DNA from: Colwellia polaris
GTDB taxonomy: Bacteria; Pseudomonadota; Gammaproteobacteria; Enterobacterales; Alteromonadaceae
Direction: 5' to 3'
Length of the DNA stretch: 64,000 bases
NCBI RefSeq assembly: GCF_002104515.1
Contig: NZ_NBOE01000013.1
Coordinates: 62,001 to 126,000 of the forward strand
Positions 29,600 to 39,325 of the stretch are shown piece by piece. Under the pieces are notes generated by a model that was not told the DNA's origin, searched no databases, and was given only the letters and a program-made list of their open reading frames with translations. Position 1 is the stretch's first letter, and each line of letters starts with the position of its first letter. The translations under genes and the position numbers were made by a program.

Positions 29600-30217
29600 T
29601 TGTTACCACATAAACTATCGGGTGTAATTTTTGACTTAGATAATACGTTAGTTTCTTCAGCGTTAAATTTCGACAATATTCGTGACGCCTTAGGGTGTGA
29701 GAAAAATATAGACCTACTCGATTTTGTAGAAAGTTTACCAGAAAGCCAGAAAATACAAGCGAATGAACTATTAGTTGAGTTTGAAATTAATGATGCGAGA
29801 AAAACCGAGAAGCTACTCGGAACAGATCAACTATTGGCACTATTGTCTGGCTTAAATATTCCTTGTGCCATTGTTACCCGCAATTGTCGAGAAGCCGCAT
29901 TAATAAAGATTAAGCATAACAATATTGCTATTGAACAGGTTTTTACCCGAGCTGATCACAAAGCTAAACCCGCACCAGATGCTTTATTACATCTTGCGAA
30001 ACTGTGGAATTTGCCTGCTGAAAATATATTATATGTGGGTGATTATCTTTATGACCTGCAAGCAGCTAAAAATGCTAACACTATGTCTTGTTTAGTTACC
30101 CATGGCGCTGAAGTTGATTATGCCAGTATGGCGACTATTGTGGTAAATGAACTGACTCAGTTAAGTGACACTATTACTCAAATTTTTGCTCGTGAAACTG
30201 TAGGTATTGCTAAATAA
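29600..30217 (+). CDS. HAD-superfamily hydrolase (TTG start)
   Basis: About 205 residues from a TTG at 29600 with GAGAGA six to seven bases upstream; an upstream in-frame GTG at 29567 has no ribosome-binding site. HAD motif I is FDLDNTL near 9-15, motif II VTRN, motif III the Lys in HKAKPAPD, and motif IV VGDYLYDL. It fits the HAD-IA phosphatase group (phosphoglycolate-phosphatase-like); the substrate is unknown. Preceded by a candidate ECF-sigma promoter and followed by a CIA30 gene, so it may belong to the stress regulon. Confidence 0.8.
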   Translation: MLPHKLSGVIFDLDNTLVSSALNFDNIRDALGCEKNIDLLDFVESLPESQKIQANELLVEFEINDARKTEKLLGTDQLLALLSGLNIPCAIVTRNCREAALIKIKHNNIAIEQVFTRADHKAKPAPDALLHLAKLWNLPAENILYVGDYLYDLQAAKNANTMSCLVTHGAEVDYASMATIVVNELTQLSDTITQIFARETVGIAK

Positions 30218-30367
30218 GCATTGTCTAAAAAAGTTGATTGTTTAAAGGTGTACTCAAGTTTTGCTTTGAGTTTATGATACCTCGACTTTAGATATTTTAG
30301 TGTCAGCAGTTACTCAGCAACAATGTAAATACACCTTCTTTATTACTGACGAAATAGGGCAAAGTAG

Positions 30368-30898
30368 TTGATTGATTTTTCCGAGCAACACAGCACTGAA
30401 CTCGCTTCCGCCTCCAAGCATTCTGCTTTAACGTCTATGAGCGAAACAGAAGGTTGGCGTATTACTAACGATAGTGTTATGGGAGGTAAGTCGGCAGGTA
30501 ATTTTATCTTACAGCAGAATTACGCACTTTTCAGCGGTAATATTTCCTTGGAAAATAATGGTGGATTTAGTTCGGTTTATCGTTCGATTAGTCCGTTAGA
30601 AAAAGCACTTAGCAGGGTATGTATTAAGGTGAAGGGCGATGGGCTTACTTATCAATTAAGGCTGAGCGTAAATGTTGATGGTTATCGCTTAGCTTATAAA
30701 CATAATTTCACTACGATTGCCGATCATCTAGCACAATTAAGTTTTTTATTGACTGACTTTCAAGCTACTTTTCGTGGACGAAATATAGCTAAAGCACCTA
30801 TTCTGCTATCTGAAAATATTATTGAAATAGGCTTTTTAGTTAAGAGAAAAGTGTCTGGCCCATTTTCATTAGCGATAAAAAATGTAGATTTCGAGTAA
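30368..30898 (+). CDS. CIA30-family protein (TTG start)
   Basis: 176 residues with the start of the CIA30 domain WRITNDSVMGGKSAGNF near 29-45 and NNGGFSSVYRSI after it, typical of bacterial NDUFAF1/CIA30-like proteins, which have a galactose-binding-like fold. The TTG at 30368 has AGGG eight bases upstream; an ATG at residue 24 is the alternative. Bacterial members have no settled function; the complex I link comes from the mitochondrial assembly factor. Co-directional with the HAD gene after a 150-base gap. Confidence 0.8.
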   Translation: MIDFSEQHSTELASASKHSALTSMSETEGWRITNDSVMGGKSAGNFILQQNYALFSGNISLENNGGFSSVYRSISPLEKALSRVCIKVKGDGLTYQLRLSVNVDGYRLAYKHNFTTIADHLAQLSFLLTDFQATFRGRNIAKAPILLSENIIEIGFLVKRKVSGPFSLAIKNVDFE

Positions 30899-30969
30899 AG
30901 GCTTGTTGATTAATCGAAGAACGATTCAAATATACCCATAAATCATGGTTATAACATGTGAGATGTTAG

Positions 30970-31716
30970 TTACCAGTTAATCTTTTCGCCTTGCCAATCA
31001 AGGTAACTTGCCATTTTATCATGTGGCGTTTTTTCAACGATTTCTAATAACTGCTTCGCGACAAACGCTGCACTAAAAAGCTTACTTTCAGGCACATTTT
31101 TTTGAAAAGGTTTCGATAATGGTGTATCAGTTGTTCCCGGATGAAAAGCAATTAACTTAATGTTTTTGGCTCGTCGAGCTAGCTCTATTGCTGCGGTTTT
31201 CACCATCATATTTAATGCTGCTTTTGATGCCCTATAGCTATACCAACCGCCTAAACGATTATCACTGATACTGCCAACTCTGGCACTAAACAGTACAAAT
31301 GTGCAGGGAGATTTCCCTGTTATTATAGGGGTTAACTTTTGTATCCACAGCATTGGCGTTAAAGTGTTTGAGCTGATAACGTCAATAAAAGATTGTGCAT
31401 TAAAGTCCTCTAAACGTTTTTCTGGGGTTATGGTGCTGTTATGTAATACACCGTTACAAACAAATACCTGGGTGATTGGCGCTTGGTTGTCTTGTGATAG
31501 TTGCGATATAGCTTGGTCAATAGACTGTGGTTGATAATCTTTGAGTTTAATTTTGGTAACATTTGATGAATTAGCTTTATACTCTGGTTGATCATCATCA
31601 GCGAAACTACGGCTAATCAATATTAAATTGGCGCTATCTTCAGCGATGATTTGCTTAGCAATAGCTTTACCTATGTCGCTACTTGCGCCTATTATCAAGG
31701 TTTGCTCGGTTCTCAT
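30970..31716 (-). CDS. Short-chain dehydrogenase/reductase
   Basis: 248 residues, Rossmann fold. The cofactor motif is GASSDIGKAIA (about 10-20), VCNG stands for NNAG (about 87-90), and the catalytic pair is YRASK (about 159-163) with the Ser in VLFSARVGSI before it. It resembles the C-factor-like SDRs. Its start overlaps the end of the upstream DCC gene by 38 bases, so the two are translationally linked; with the flavin reductase they form a three-gene minus-strand unit under a candidate ECF-sigma promoter. Confidence 0.85.
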   Translation of the reverse strand: MRTEQTLIIGASSDIGKAIAKQIIAEDSANLILISRSFADDDQPEYKANSSNVTKIKLKDYQPQSIDQAISQLSQDNQAPITQVFVCNGVLHNSTITPEKRLEDFNAQSFIDVISSNTLTPMLWIQKLTPIITGKSPCTFVLFSARVGSISDNRLGGWYSYRASKAALNMMVKTAAIELARRAKNIKLIAFHPGTTDTPLSKPFQKNVPESKLFSAAFVAKQLLEIVEKTPHDKMASYLDWQGEKINW

Positions 31717-32104
31717 AACATGCTCCTGAAGTACAATGGGTAGTTTTGATGTTAAATATTTTAGCGAGTAATGCTGAAATTTGGTGTCGATATTTCGCTA
31801 AGCCTAGATATATCCAATGACTTATTGTTTTAATAATAGGCCAATTTAAAGGAGCGACCCAAAAGCCTTTACCTACCAGTGTCCAGGCTCTATGAGTTAC
31901 TTCTAGACCAAGTAATAGCTGAGCATTGTAATGCCCATGCAATATTTTCATTGCTTCATCAAAACAAACGCTGGGGTAACGTGTTGAAAAGTCATCTTCA
32001 TGTATATTGACTAACTGAATCTTGTTTTTTGCATCATGTTTTTTAAGATGTGCCATTTCAGTTGCACATAATGGGCAATTACCATCATAGAAAATCGTTA
32101 ACAT
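31679..32104 (-). CDS. DCC-family (DUF393) thiol-disulfide-like protein
   Basis: 141 residues starting MLTIFYDGNCPLCATEM: the DGxCxxC motif of the DUF393/DCC family, with thioredoxin-like redox chemistry proposed. HRAW and an apolar segment (about 82-100) are usual in the family. A second Cys pair lies near the end (HCTSGACYEN). The last ~12 codons overlap the SDR gene. The cofactor and partner are unknown; the DUF393 family often occurs with light-damage genes, which agrees with the promoter seen upstream of this unit. Confidence 0.82.
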   Translation of the reverse strand: MLTIFYDGNCPLCATEMAHLKKHDAKNKIQLVNIHEDDFSTRYPSVCFDEAMKILHGHYNAQLLLGLEVTHRAWTLVGKGFWVAPLNWPIIKTISHWIYLGLAKYRHQISALLAKIFNIKTTHCTSGACYENRANLDNRRK

Positions 32105-32142
32105 TAATTTACCTCACCAAATAACATATATTTGCAATTATC

Positions 32143-32793
32143 TTATGCTTCGCCATTAATAGTAATACACTTAGGTAAAGTCTCAGGTTTAGCGTAACTC
32201 AAACGTGAAAGCCTTTGGCTAGTGTGATAGCTGTCGAGGCCCGAAACCATAACCGTGTTTAATGATTCGATGTCGATGTAACCATCGTTTTTAATTGCGG
32301 CTTCTTGGCATAAAATATGAGTAATTTCACCAATAACAAGCACTGTGTTATTCAGCTCAATTGGTATTATAGACTTTAACGTTAGTGCATACTTAAGTTG
32401 GCTCTCTTCAACAAAAGGTGCTTCTATACCCGCTATTAACTGTGCTGTTAGCCCCGTTTGTTTAAATTCGCATTGCTCTTCTTTATAACGGGCTGAGGTT
32501 TGATGGGCTGCTTGCCAAAACCCTTCAGCTACTTGATTGATGGTATATTGTTGTGTTTGTTTGATGTTTTTCAAGGTATGTCGATCAACATTGTCTGGAC
32601 GTGAAATAAAGCCGACCAAGGCAGGTGATGCACCAAGGTGAAATACAGAACTAAAAATAGCTAAATTATGTGTTTGGTTCTGGTTAGTGGTACCAATAAG
32701 GTTGGCACTTTTAAAACCCGATAAACTGTTAATCATTTGAGCTCTATAGCGAGGCTCCATCGCGTTTAATTGCGCTTTAGTTATATTTTTCAT
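32143..32793 (-). CDS. Flavin reductase-like (FMN-binding split-barrel) protein
   Basis: 216 residues with the split-barrel flavin-binding pattern (SANLIGTTNQNQTHNLAIFS, PALVGFISRP, YTINQVAEGFW), like proteins of the flavin reductase/DIM6 family that bind FMN. No partner oxygenase is adjacent. First gene of the flavin reductase-DCC-SDR unit; a TGATCC-N16-CGTATA promoter-like pair ends about 36 bases before the start codon. Confidence 0.8.
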   Translation of the reverse strand: MKNITKAQLNAMEPRYRAQMINSLSGFKSANLIGTTNQNQTHNLAIFSSVFHLGASPALVGFISRPDNVDRHTLKNIKQTQQYTINQVAEGFWQAAHQTSARYKEEQCEFKQTGLTAQLIAGIEAPFVEESQLKYALTLKSIIPIELNNTVLVIGEITHILCQEAAIKNDGYIDIESLNTVMVSGLDSYHTSQRLSRLSYAKPETLPKCITINGEA

Positions 32794-32828
32794 TTAAGTC
32801 ATATTTATTCCACAGTACTTTAAATTTA

Positions 32829-32856
32829 TATACGAAATTGGCAATGCTTAGGATCA
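32829..32856 (-). promoter_or_regulatory. Candidate ECF-sigma promoter of the flavin reductase unit
   Basis: On the minus strand: TGATCC (32856-32851), 16 bases, CGTATA (32834-32829). This is one of the best matches to the shared pattern, and the TGATCC hexamer equals the -35 known for RpoE/ChrR-type sigma factors of Rhodobacter. The start codon at 32793 lies at a normal leader distance. The rest of the 32794-33119 gap holds the start region of the gene at 33120 and nothing else I can name. Confidence 0.65.
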
Positions 32857-33119
32857 CCAAATATGAAGTGCAGCTACTCGCAATAAGTACTTAGAACAGT
32901 CCTTTATTAAGAAATATTCTCATGTATTTTTATATTTTTTCAATATTGTTTAATTTTCATAAAAATTTAAAAGCAGATCTAGCGTTACCTGCTAGTATTA
33001 TTATTTAATGGTTGCAGTACTGTAATTAATCTAAAAACGATGCTTAATTAATAGGATATATCATTAAATATGCATATAATAAGTATAAATAATGCATAGA
33101 TAAAAAGGAGATTTACGCT

Positions 33120-34121
33120 TTGCATGAAAAAAAACGATTAGCGCCTGTTATATTGGTGCTCTTAATCATGGGTGTTGCAATTTGCTACTTCTACGTTGCA
33201 AATTTTACAGCCCAAGAAAAGCATCCCATCACTATCGCCGTTTCTAAAACGCCATTGTCTGCGCCTTTTTATGTTGCTAACGCTATAAATGCTTTTGAAA
33301 ATACCTGTGCAAGTGTCGAAGTTGATGAAGTTGTTGGTGGGCAAGCAGCATTTGAAAAAGTGATGAGCGGTAAGGTTGATTTTGGTACAAGCTCTGATTC
33401 TGTCATTGCATTTCAAAGTTTAAACACGCAAGACTTTGTAACACACGCCATGTTTGTTCAGTCAGACAATGATGTAAAATTAATTACTCGCAAAGCTGAT
33501 AATATTGAATTTATGAGTGATCTCAAAGGTAAACGAATAGGAGTTACTAAAGGCACATCTAGCGAATATATTTTGAGTACATTACTCGCTATTGAAGGGC
33601 TAAGTATGCATGATGTTAAACTACATCATTATAAGCCTGAGAAGTTGTTAACAGGTTTTAGTCAGCAGGAAGTTGACGCCATTCTTCCGTGGGAACCTTT
33701 TGGCTTTCAAGCGTTACAATTACTCAGTGAAGAAATAAAAATTCACGACACTAAAAGTTTAAGTACGCTAAGCTTTAACTTAATTTCTCAAACCGCAGAT
33801 AAAAAACTACTAAAAAAAGCTAAGTGTGTTATCGAAGGTTTACGTATCGCAATTGATTATATCGTGTCTAATCCCGAAGCAGCGAAAAAAATAGTCATAG
33901 CAGAATTAAATGTAGAACCTGAGTTTATTGCCTGGGTATGGTCTGATTATATTTTTAAGCTCGGGCTAAATCATTCTTTAATGTTAAACATTAAATCTCA
34001 AGCTATTTGGGCAATGGAGTCACAATCTGAAGAGTTTGAACATGTTCATAATACCGAACGTATTTTTGATAGCAGAGCGCTTACTATGGTTAGTCCTGGG
34101 TCAGTAAACCTATCGATGTAA
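33120..34121 (+). CDS. Membrane-anchored NMT1/SsuA-like substrate-binding protein (TTG start)
   Basis: 333 residues from a TTG with AAGGAG nine bases upstream (33105-33110); no ATG is in frame nearby. One hydrophobic segment (about 8-27) with no clear cleavage site, then a periplasmic binding-protein fold of the NMT1/THI5/SsuA type: ITIAVSKTPLSAPFYVANA, GKVDFGTSSDS, LKGKRIGVTKGTSSEY, VDAILPWEPF. No permease or ATPase gene is near. It is followed 13 bases later by a diguanylate cyclase, so its job may be ligand sensing for that enzyme and not transport. Confidence 0.8.
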   Translation: MHEKKRLAPVILVLLIMGVAICYFYVANFTAQEKHPITIAVSKTPLSAPFYVANAINAFENTCASVEVDEVVGGQAAFEKVMSGKVDFGTSSDSVIAFQSLNTQDFVTHAMFVQSDNDVKLITRKADNIEFMSDLKGKRIGVTKGTSSEYILSTLLAIEGLSMHDVKLHHYKPEKLLTGFSQQEVDAILPWEPFGFQALQLLSEEIKIHDTKSLSTLSFNLISQTADKKLLKKAKCVIEGLRIAIDYIVSNPEAAKKIVIAELNVEPEFIAWVWSDYIFKLGLNHSLMLNIKSQAIWAMESQSEEFEHVHNTERIFDSRALTMVSPGSVNLSM

Positions 34122-34134
34122 ATAAGGATTTACT

Positions 34135-35412
34135 ATGAAGTTGAGCCTACAAAAACAAATTTACGTATTTACCTTTAGTAGTTGCATATTTTTTCTCGCG
34201 CTTGCGATCAGTATTTTATGGTCAATTCAGGTAGTAAATGTTGCATTGGAACGTGAGCGGTACGCCAATAAAGTAGAAAACCATGCTAATATTTTGAAGC
34301 AATTCATAAGTATAGAGAACATTTATGCAAGCGACTTTAATACCGATAGTTGGTTGGCTTTAGATCGTGAATTTAGTGAATTGCTCTTAAAAACTCCAAA
34401 TCTAACAGCTCAACAGCAGACCATTCAACATAGTATAGAAAGTCAGAATAAAAATGTACTTCGTTTATTCAACGCCATTAATAAAAATAAATTATTAAAT
34501 GCAGATAATAAAATTAAACAACACTTAAAAGCTAGATTAATTAATCAGTTAGAGGCAATAAGAGCTGATTCTATACACTTATTCAATATAGTGCAGGTTG
34601 ATATTAATTCTGTCATAAAACGACAGGTTACATGGATATTATCGGTGTTGCTCTTGAGTTTATTTACTTTGGTTTATGGCGCTTTTAAATTAGTGCGAAT
34701 TTTTAGAACGTCACTTCAAGAAGTTAAATCAGCTTTTGTAAAAACTAGCTCTGGTAACTTTCAGAAAATAGAACTGTCTAATTCATCAGAAGAGTTTGAA
34801 AGTATTGCTAGTGCATTTAATGACATGAATACCGAGTTGAGTGAAACAACGGTATCTTTAGAGTCAATGACTAAAATTGTTGCAGAAAGAACAGAAGTGT
34901 TAGAAAAGTTATCTAACACCGACCCGTTAACGAACGTTGCTAATCGACGTGCCTTATTTGAACGCGGTAATGCTGAATTTGCTCGGGTACAAAGAAGCCA
35001 TAATAAGTTCACCATTATATTGCTAGATTGCGACCTATTTAAAGATGTTAATGATCAATATGGTCATGCATTTGGTGATGAAGTGCTCAAACATATTTGT
35101 AATATATGCAGCACAGAAATTCGTAATATTGATTTTTTTGCTCGCTATGGTGGCGAAGAGTTCATTATACTTTTACCTGAAAGTGAATTAGCAGGTGCAG
35201 TGAAAACGGCTGAACGTATTCAAAAATCTTTAGCAAGTAATTGCCCTAGTTTTGAAGGTAACGAAATAACAGTAACCCTAAGTTTAGGCATTTGTACCGT
35301 TAGCGACAGCCACACTAATTTTGAAGCGGTAATAAAAGATGCTGACACTGCCATGTATCGAGCCAAGGAAAGTGGTCGAAATAGAATTGAAGTGTTTAAA
35401 AGCACATCATAA
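34135..35412 (+). CDS. Transmembrane HAMP-GGDEF diguanylate cyclase
   Basis: 425 residues: membrane segment about 10-30, helical periplasmic region (about 35-160), membrane segment about 163-187, HAMP-like linker, and a GGDEF domain (about 255-425) with the active-site motif GGEEF and, five residues before it, an intact inhibitory I-site RNID. DPLTNVANRR marks the domain start. It should make c-di-GMP and be inhibited by it. The upstream substrate-binding protein gene is almost certainly in the same operon, suggesting a periplasmic ligand-sensing pair. Convergent with the phosphorylase gene 11 bases away. Confidence 0.92.
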   Translation: MKLSLQKQIYVFTFSSCIFFLALAISILWSIQVVNVALERERYANKVENHANILKQFISIENIYASDFNTDSWLALDREFSELLLKTPNLTAQQQTIQHSIESQNKNVLRLFNAINKNKLLNADNKIKQHLKARLINQLEAIRADSIHLFNIVQVDINSVIKRQVTWILSVLLLSLFTLVYGAFKLVRIFRTSLQEVKSAFVKTSSGNFQKIELSNSSEEFESIASAFNDMNTELSETTVSLESMTKIVAERTEVLEKLSNTDPLTNVANRRALFERGNAEFARVQRSHNKFTIILLDCDLFKDVNDQYGHAFGDEVLKHICNICSTEIRNIDFFARYGGEEFIILLPESELAGAVKTAERIQKSLASNCPSFEGNEITVTLSLGICTVSDSHTNFEAVIKDADTAMYRAKESGRNRIEVFKSTS

Positions 35413-35423
35413 TCAACAACAGG

Positions 35424-37181
35424 TTAAGCTCTTTGGTTAGAGATCCAGACTGTTTGATATGGCGCTAACATAACTTCTTGAGTTAAAGCGGTTATTTCTT
35501 CGCCGCTGATTAATTCTACCCATGCCTCTGTAATAATTAAATTGAGTTCACTTAATGGTAGTGCAGCAGGTTTGTCCGAAATATTTGTCACACAAAACAC
35601 GCTCTGTTTTCTATTTTGACTTTGTCGCCAAAAGCCAAATAGTTTTACACCTAAGTGCAAGGTAAATTGGGTTGCATTAGGGTGAAAAGCTGGTTGTTTA
35701 ATGCGTGTGTTTAACAAAGACTTTAAAGTGGAAAGTACTTTACCATGATGCAAGTTAGTATTTGCTAAAGCGGATTCTAGTTCACTTTCATCCCAACGAT
35801 GTCGATTTATTGAGCGATTATTGTGGGTGTTGGCAAGCTTATTATAATCGTTTTGCGTACCTAACATGCTATGAATATAAATCCCAGGTACACCTTCAAG
35901 TGCAAACATAATGGCATGAGCACAAATAAAACGTTCAAAATTCCACTCGTCTTTGCCTTTTACCGTGCCTTGTAGGGCATCATAAAGGGCTATGTTCATT
36001 TCATACGGTTTTTGTTCGCCTTGGTCTGATGTTCGCCACGATATTTTACCGCCAAAACTTTCGATAGTTTGCACTAAATTATCTAGCTCAGTGTCATTTA
36101 ACAAACCTTCTGCAGGGCGTAAACCTATGCCGTCGTGTGAAGCAATAAAATTGAAATACATGGTGCCGTTTTGTGAAGGCGGCATACTCATCAGCCAACG
36201 CTTTAAATGGGTGCAATTACCGGTAAGTAAAGTGTTGATTAATAAAGGAGGCAGCGAAAAATTATATATGCCATGGGCTTCATTAGCGTTACCAAAATAG
36301 GTCAGGTTTTGAGTGTTAGGGATATTGGTTTCAGTAATAATTATGGCTTGCGAGTCGGCAGACTCAATTAACGTGCGTAATAGTCTAACCATCTCGTGAG
36401 TTTGAGGTAAGTTGATACAATCACGGCCGACAATTTTCCAAAGAAAAGCAATCGCGTCAAACCTAAATATTTTAACTCCATTATCAAGATATTGTCGAAT
36501 GATTGAGGTAAAGGCTTTTAATACCTCAGGGTTTCGAAAGTCAAAGTCAACTTGGTCATGGCTAAATGTACACCAAACAAATTTTTGTCCTTGGCCGGTC
36601 ATTACCTCTTTTAGTAAGGGGGATGTTCGGGGTCGAACGACATTAGATAAGTCGTCATCTAATTGTGCAGTAAAGAAAAAGTCATGCCCTGGTCCTTCAC
36701 CTTTTATAAAGTTATCGAACCAGGCACTGCGGCTTGAGCAATGATTAATAACTAAGTCTGACATTAATTGATAATCTTGACTTATCTTGGTGATTTCTTG
36801 CCAAGAGCCTAAAGATTCATTAACAGAAGAGTAATCAATAACCGAAAAGCCGTCATCTGAACTATAAGGAAAAAATGGCAGAATATGCACACTATTAATT
36901 GTGTCTTTTACATGACTGTCTAAAAAGTTTTTCAATGTTTTTAGAGGTGCTTGGTCTGTTTTTATAATACTGTCACCATAAGTGATTAATATTATGTCGG
37001 TCTCTGACCAATGGTTGGTAAAAGGCGTTGGGGCTTCGGTATCGGAGGTTAACCGCATTATGTCTATGAGCGCATCTGCAATATCATCAATAGACTGCTT
37101 TAGGGTTATCCCTTGATAAATCGTCGAAAGCTGTTGGGTTAATTTGTGTTTTAACGGTTCGCTCTGCGCTAGCATAGTCAT
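35424..37181 (-). CDS. GH13_18 phosphorylase, probably glucosylglycerate phosphorylase
   Basis: 585-residue alpha-amylase-clan enzyme of the sucrose-phosphorylase type. Catalytic candidates are the nucleophile Asp in IFRFDAIAF, the acid/base Glu in [10 protein letters not shown] and the third Asp in [10 protein letters not shown]. Sucrose phosphorylase and glucosylglycerate phosphorylase share this subfamily; the gene sits in an operon with glucosyl-3-phosphoglycerate synthase-like, phosphatase and glycerate kinase genes, so phosphorolysis of glucosylglycerate to glucose 1-phosphate and glycerate is the best guess. Last gene of the operon, 11 bases after the glycosyltransferase. Confidence 0.8.
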   Translation of the reverse strand: MTMLAQSEPLKHKLTQQLSTIYQGITLKQSIDDIADALIDIMRLTSDTEAPTPFTNHWSETDIILITYGDSIIKTDQAPLKTLKNFLDSHVKDTINSVHILPFFPYSSDDGFSVIDYSSVNESLGSWQEITKISQDYQLMSDLVINHCSSRSAWFDNFIKGEGPGHDFFFTAQLDDDLSNVVRPRTSPLLKEVMTGQGQKFVWCTFSHDQVDFDFRNPEVLKAFTSIIRQYLDNGVKIFRFDAIAFLWKIVGRDCINLPQTHEMVRLLRTLIESADSQAIIITETNIPNTQNLTYFGNANEAHGIYNFSLPPLLINTLLTGNCTHLKRWLMSMPPSQNGTMYFNFIASHDGIGLRPAEGLLNDTELDNLVQTIESFGGKISWRTSDQGEQKPYEMNIALYDALQGTVKGKDEWNFERFICAHAIMFALEGVPGIYIHSMLGTQNDYNKLANTHNNRSINRHRWDESELESALANTNLHHGKVLSTLKSLLNTRIKQPAFHPNATQFTLHLGVKLFGFWRQSQNRKQSVFCVTNISDKPAALPLSELNLIITEAWVELISGEEITALTQEVMLAPYQTVWISNQRA

Positions 37182-37192
37182 ATTCGGCCTCC

Positions 37193-38419
37193 TTATGATT
37201 GATTAAACTCTTGGTTATCTAATTCTACAGCGGTTTTTAGTTGCGATAATATATCAGGAATTGCACTTACAACTCGGTTCCAAGAAGGTATGAAAGGTGT
37301 TTCCATTGGGTTTTCTAAAAAAGTATTACCTGCAGTTAAAATATTTTCAGCAAACATTTCTACCGCTTTTTCTTCGTTGTGAATATCAAGTTCAAGGCCG
37401 TTCATCATTGCATCGTTGCGATAGGTTTCAACATAATCGAGAGCGATACGGTAATAGGTTGCTTTTAACGTTCTGAATTTTTCAGCACTAAAAGTTTCGC
37501 CTTGTGTAGCAAGCTTACGAATAAAAGCTTTACTGATATCAATAGACATTTTAGATAAGCCTCCTGCGGTATTATCTAAAGATAAGTCCTGATGCTTATG
37601 ATCATATGTTGCGGCTATATCTACTTGGCATAAGCGATTTGGAGAATAGTTACGATACATTTCAGACAACACGCCTATCTCTAATCCCCAGTCACTTGGG
37701 ATGCGAATATCACTGAGTACATCTCGGCGGAATGAAAACTCGCCCGCTAATGGGTATAAAAAACTGTCCATATATTCGAGATAGTCACAATGACCAACGG
37801 TTTTCTTTAAGGCTTTTATCAGTGGCGTCACGAGTAATCGTGAAACTCGACCATTAATCTTTCCTCCGGCTACTCGGGCATAAAATCCTTTCGAAAATTC
37901 ATAATTAAATAACGGATTTGCGACTGGGTAAAGTAGTCGATCGAGCAGCTCTTTTTCATAAGTTAAAATATCGCAGTCATGCAGCGCAATTGATTCCGTT
38001 TTACCAGAAGCTAGAATATAGCCCATGCAATACCAAACATTACGACCTTTACCGAGTTCTTTTGGTGCTAAACCCAATTTTTGCAATTTTTTATCAATTG
38101 CCTGTAGTCTTGGTCCGTCGTTCCACAATACTCTGTGATGCTGAGGTAATTGTCCAAAAAACGATAGAGCATGTTTATATTGGGCTAAGTCGGCACGATC
38201 TAAGCCTATAACTATTTCAGATAAGTATTTTACGTCTTTTATTTTACCTATAATATCTGGTAAGGCTTTTCCTTCTAATTCAGAAAATAAAGACGGTAGA
38301 ATAAGCCCTAAAGAGCGCGTTTTTGAGAATTCTAATAACTCAGCTGCCATATTTTCTGGATCGCGCTGAGCTAGGTTATGTAACGTGGTTACGGTTCCAT
38401 TTTGATAAAAGTCAGCCAT
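37193..38419 (-). CDS. gpgS: Glucosyl-3-phosphoglycerate synthase-like glycosyltransferase
   Basis: 408 residues, GT-A-fold glycosyltransferase. [23 protein letters not shown] (the HDCD carries the metal-binding DxD-type acidic residues), [21 protein letters not shown] and [15 protein letters not shown] match the bacterial/archaeal GpgS group, which joins glucose from NDP-glucose to 3-phosphoglycerate. In an operon with an MPGP-type phosphatase, which would complete glucosylglycerate synthesis. Mannosyl-3-phosphoglycerate synthesis is the alternative, as specificity cannot be read from sequence alone. Confidence 0.78.
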   Translation of the reverse strand: MADFYQNGTVTTLHNLAQRDPENMAAELLEFSKTRSLGLILPSLFSELEGKALPDIIGKIKDVKYLSEIVIGLDRADLAQYKHALSFFGQLPQHHRVLWNDGPRLQAIDKKLQKLGLAPKELGKGRNVWYCMGYILASGKTESIALHDCDILTYEKELLDRLLYPVANPLFNYEFSKGFYARVAGGKINGRVSRLLVTPLIKALKKTVGHCDYLEYMDSFLYPLAGEFSFRRDVLSDIRIPSDWGLEIGVLSEMYRNYSPNRLCQVDIAATYDHKHQDLSLDNTAGGLSKMSIDISKAFIRKLATQGETFSAEKFRTLKATYYRIALDYVETYRNDAMMNGLELDIHNEEKAVEMFAENILTAGNTFLENPMETPFIPSWNRVVSAIPDILSQLKTAVELDNQEFNQS

Positions 38420-38473
38420 GTTATTCCTTTGATTTAATTGCGTGTGAATTTGATTTAGCAGTTATGTGCTGCA

Positions 38474-39325
38474 TTATTGTGCTTTCTCAGGTATTGCATT
38501 TATTTGCTCAGCGAGCAGGTGTTGTATCGATTCTGCCCAGCCTTCTGGACCATATAGCTTTGTCTGGCTAGTTTGATACTTACGATACAATGCAGGGAAG
38601 TCATGCACTGGGGAGCGAATTTGCACGGCAATATCTGCAGCATCTAACATGGGGGTGTCATTTTCACCGTCACCTAAAGCTAGGGTGTATACTGAAAAAT
38701 TGTTATAATGCTCTCGATATTGCTCGGTTAACCAAATCAGCGCTTGACCTTTGTCACAGAAACCTCCCACATGAATAAATCTGCCGCCATGTACTACATT
38801 TGCACCTAATTCCACTAAATGTGAGATAAAGGCTTTTTTAGTTTCTTTGTCGCCTAACCATTGAATAGGTTCACCATACTGACGCTGTTTTGCTCGTGCA
38901 GCTTGCGCTAAATCTAGCCCGGTTATTTGGCCCAATTCTTCCGCCGACAGCGATGAAAACCCACGGTAATACTGCTTAAAGTCGTGGCTATGTTCAGTGA
39001 GTAAATCTAACCAATGTTTGCTAGGTAAACAGAATGACTTTACCCAATAATCACCTATACTTTCAGTATCTTTAGGTTGGATATCGAAGGTGTTTTTGGG
39101 GATATATACCGCAGCGCCATTTTCGATAATAAAAGGTGTATCAAGCTTTAGTTCTGTTTTTATAACTTCAAGCTCAGCCAATGTTTTACTGGTATTTAAT
39201 ATCACCGGTATTTTTGCTTGCTGCAGTTGTTGAAGTGTTGCATCAGCTGCAGTTGATTTATAACTATAGTGGTCAAGCAGAGTGCCATCTAAATCGCTGA
39301 ATATAATTGGTTTTTTACTATTCAT
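38474..39325 (-). CDS. Glucosyl-/mannosyl-3-phosphoglycerate phosphatase (HAD-IIB)
   Basis: 283 residues. HAD motif I is DLDGTLLD (about 11-18), motif II NTSKT, the conserved Lys lies in GDKETKKAF, and motif IV is LGDGENDTPML. DHYSY after motif I and FIIENGAAVYIP are typical of the MPGP/YedP group, which removes phosphate from glycosyl-3-phosphoglycerate. Its start codon overlaps the stop of the glycerate kinase gene (ATGA). It follows that the pathway product is a glycosylglycerate compatible solute. Confidence 0.85.
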   Translation of the reverse strand: MNSKKPIIFSDLDGTLLDHYSYKSTAADATLQQLQQAKIPVILNTSKTLAELEVIKTELKLDTPFIIENGAAVYIPKNTFDIQPKDTESIGDYWVKSFCLPSKHWLDLLTEHSHDFKQYYRGFSSLSAEELGQITGLDLAQAARAKQRQYGEPIQWLGDKETKKAFISHLVELGANVVHGGRFIHVGGFCDKGQALIWLTEQYREHYNNFSVYTLALGDGENDTPMLDAADIAVQIRSPVHDFPALYRKYQTSQTKLYGPEGWAESIQHLLAEQINAIPEKAQ

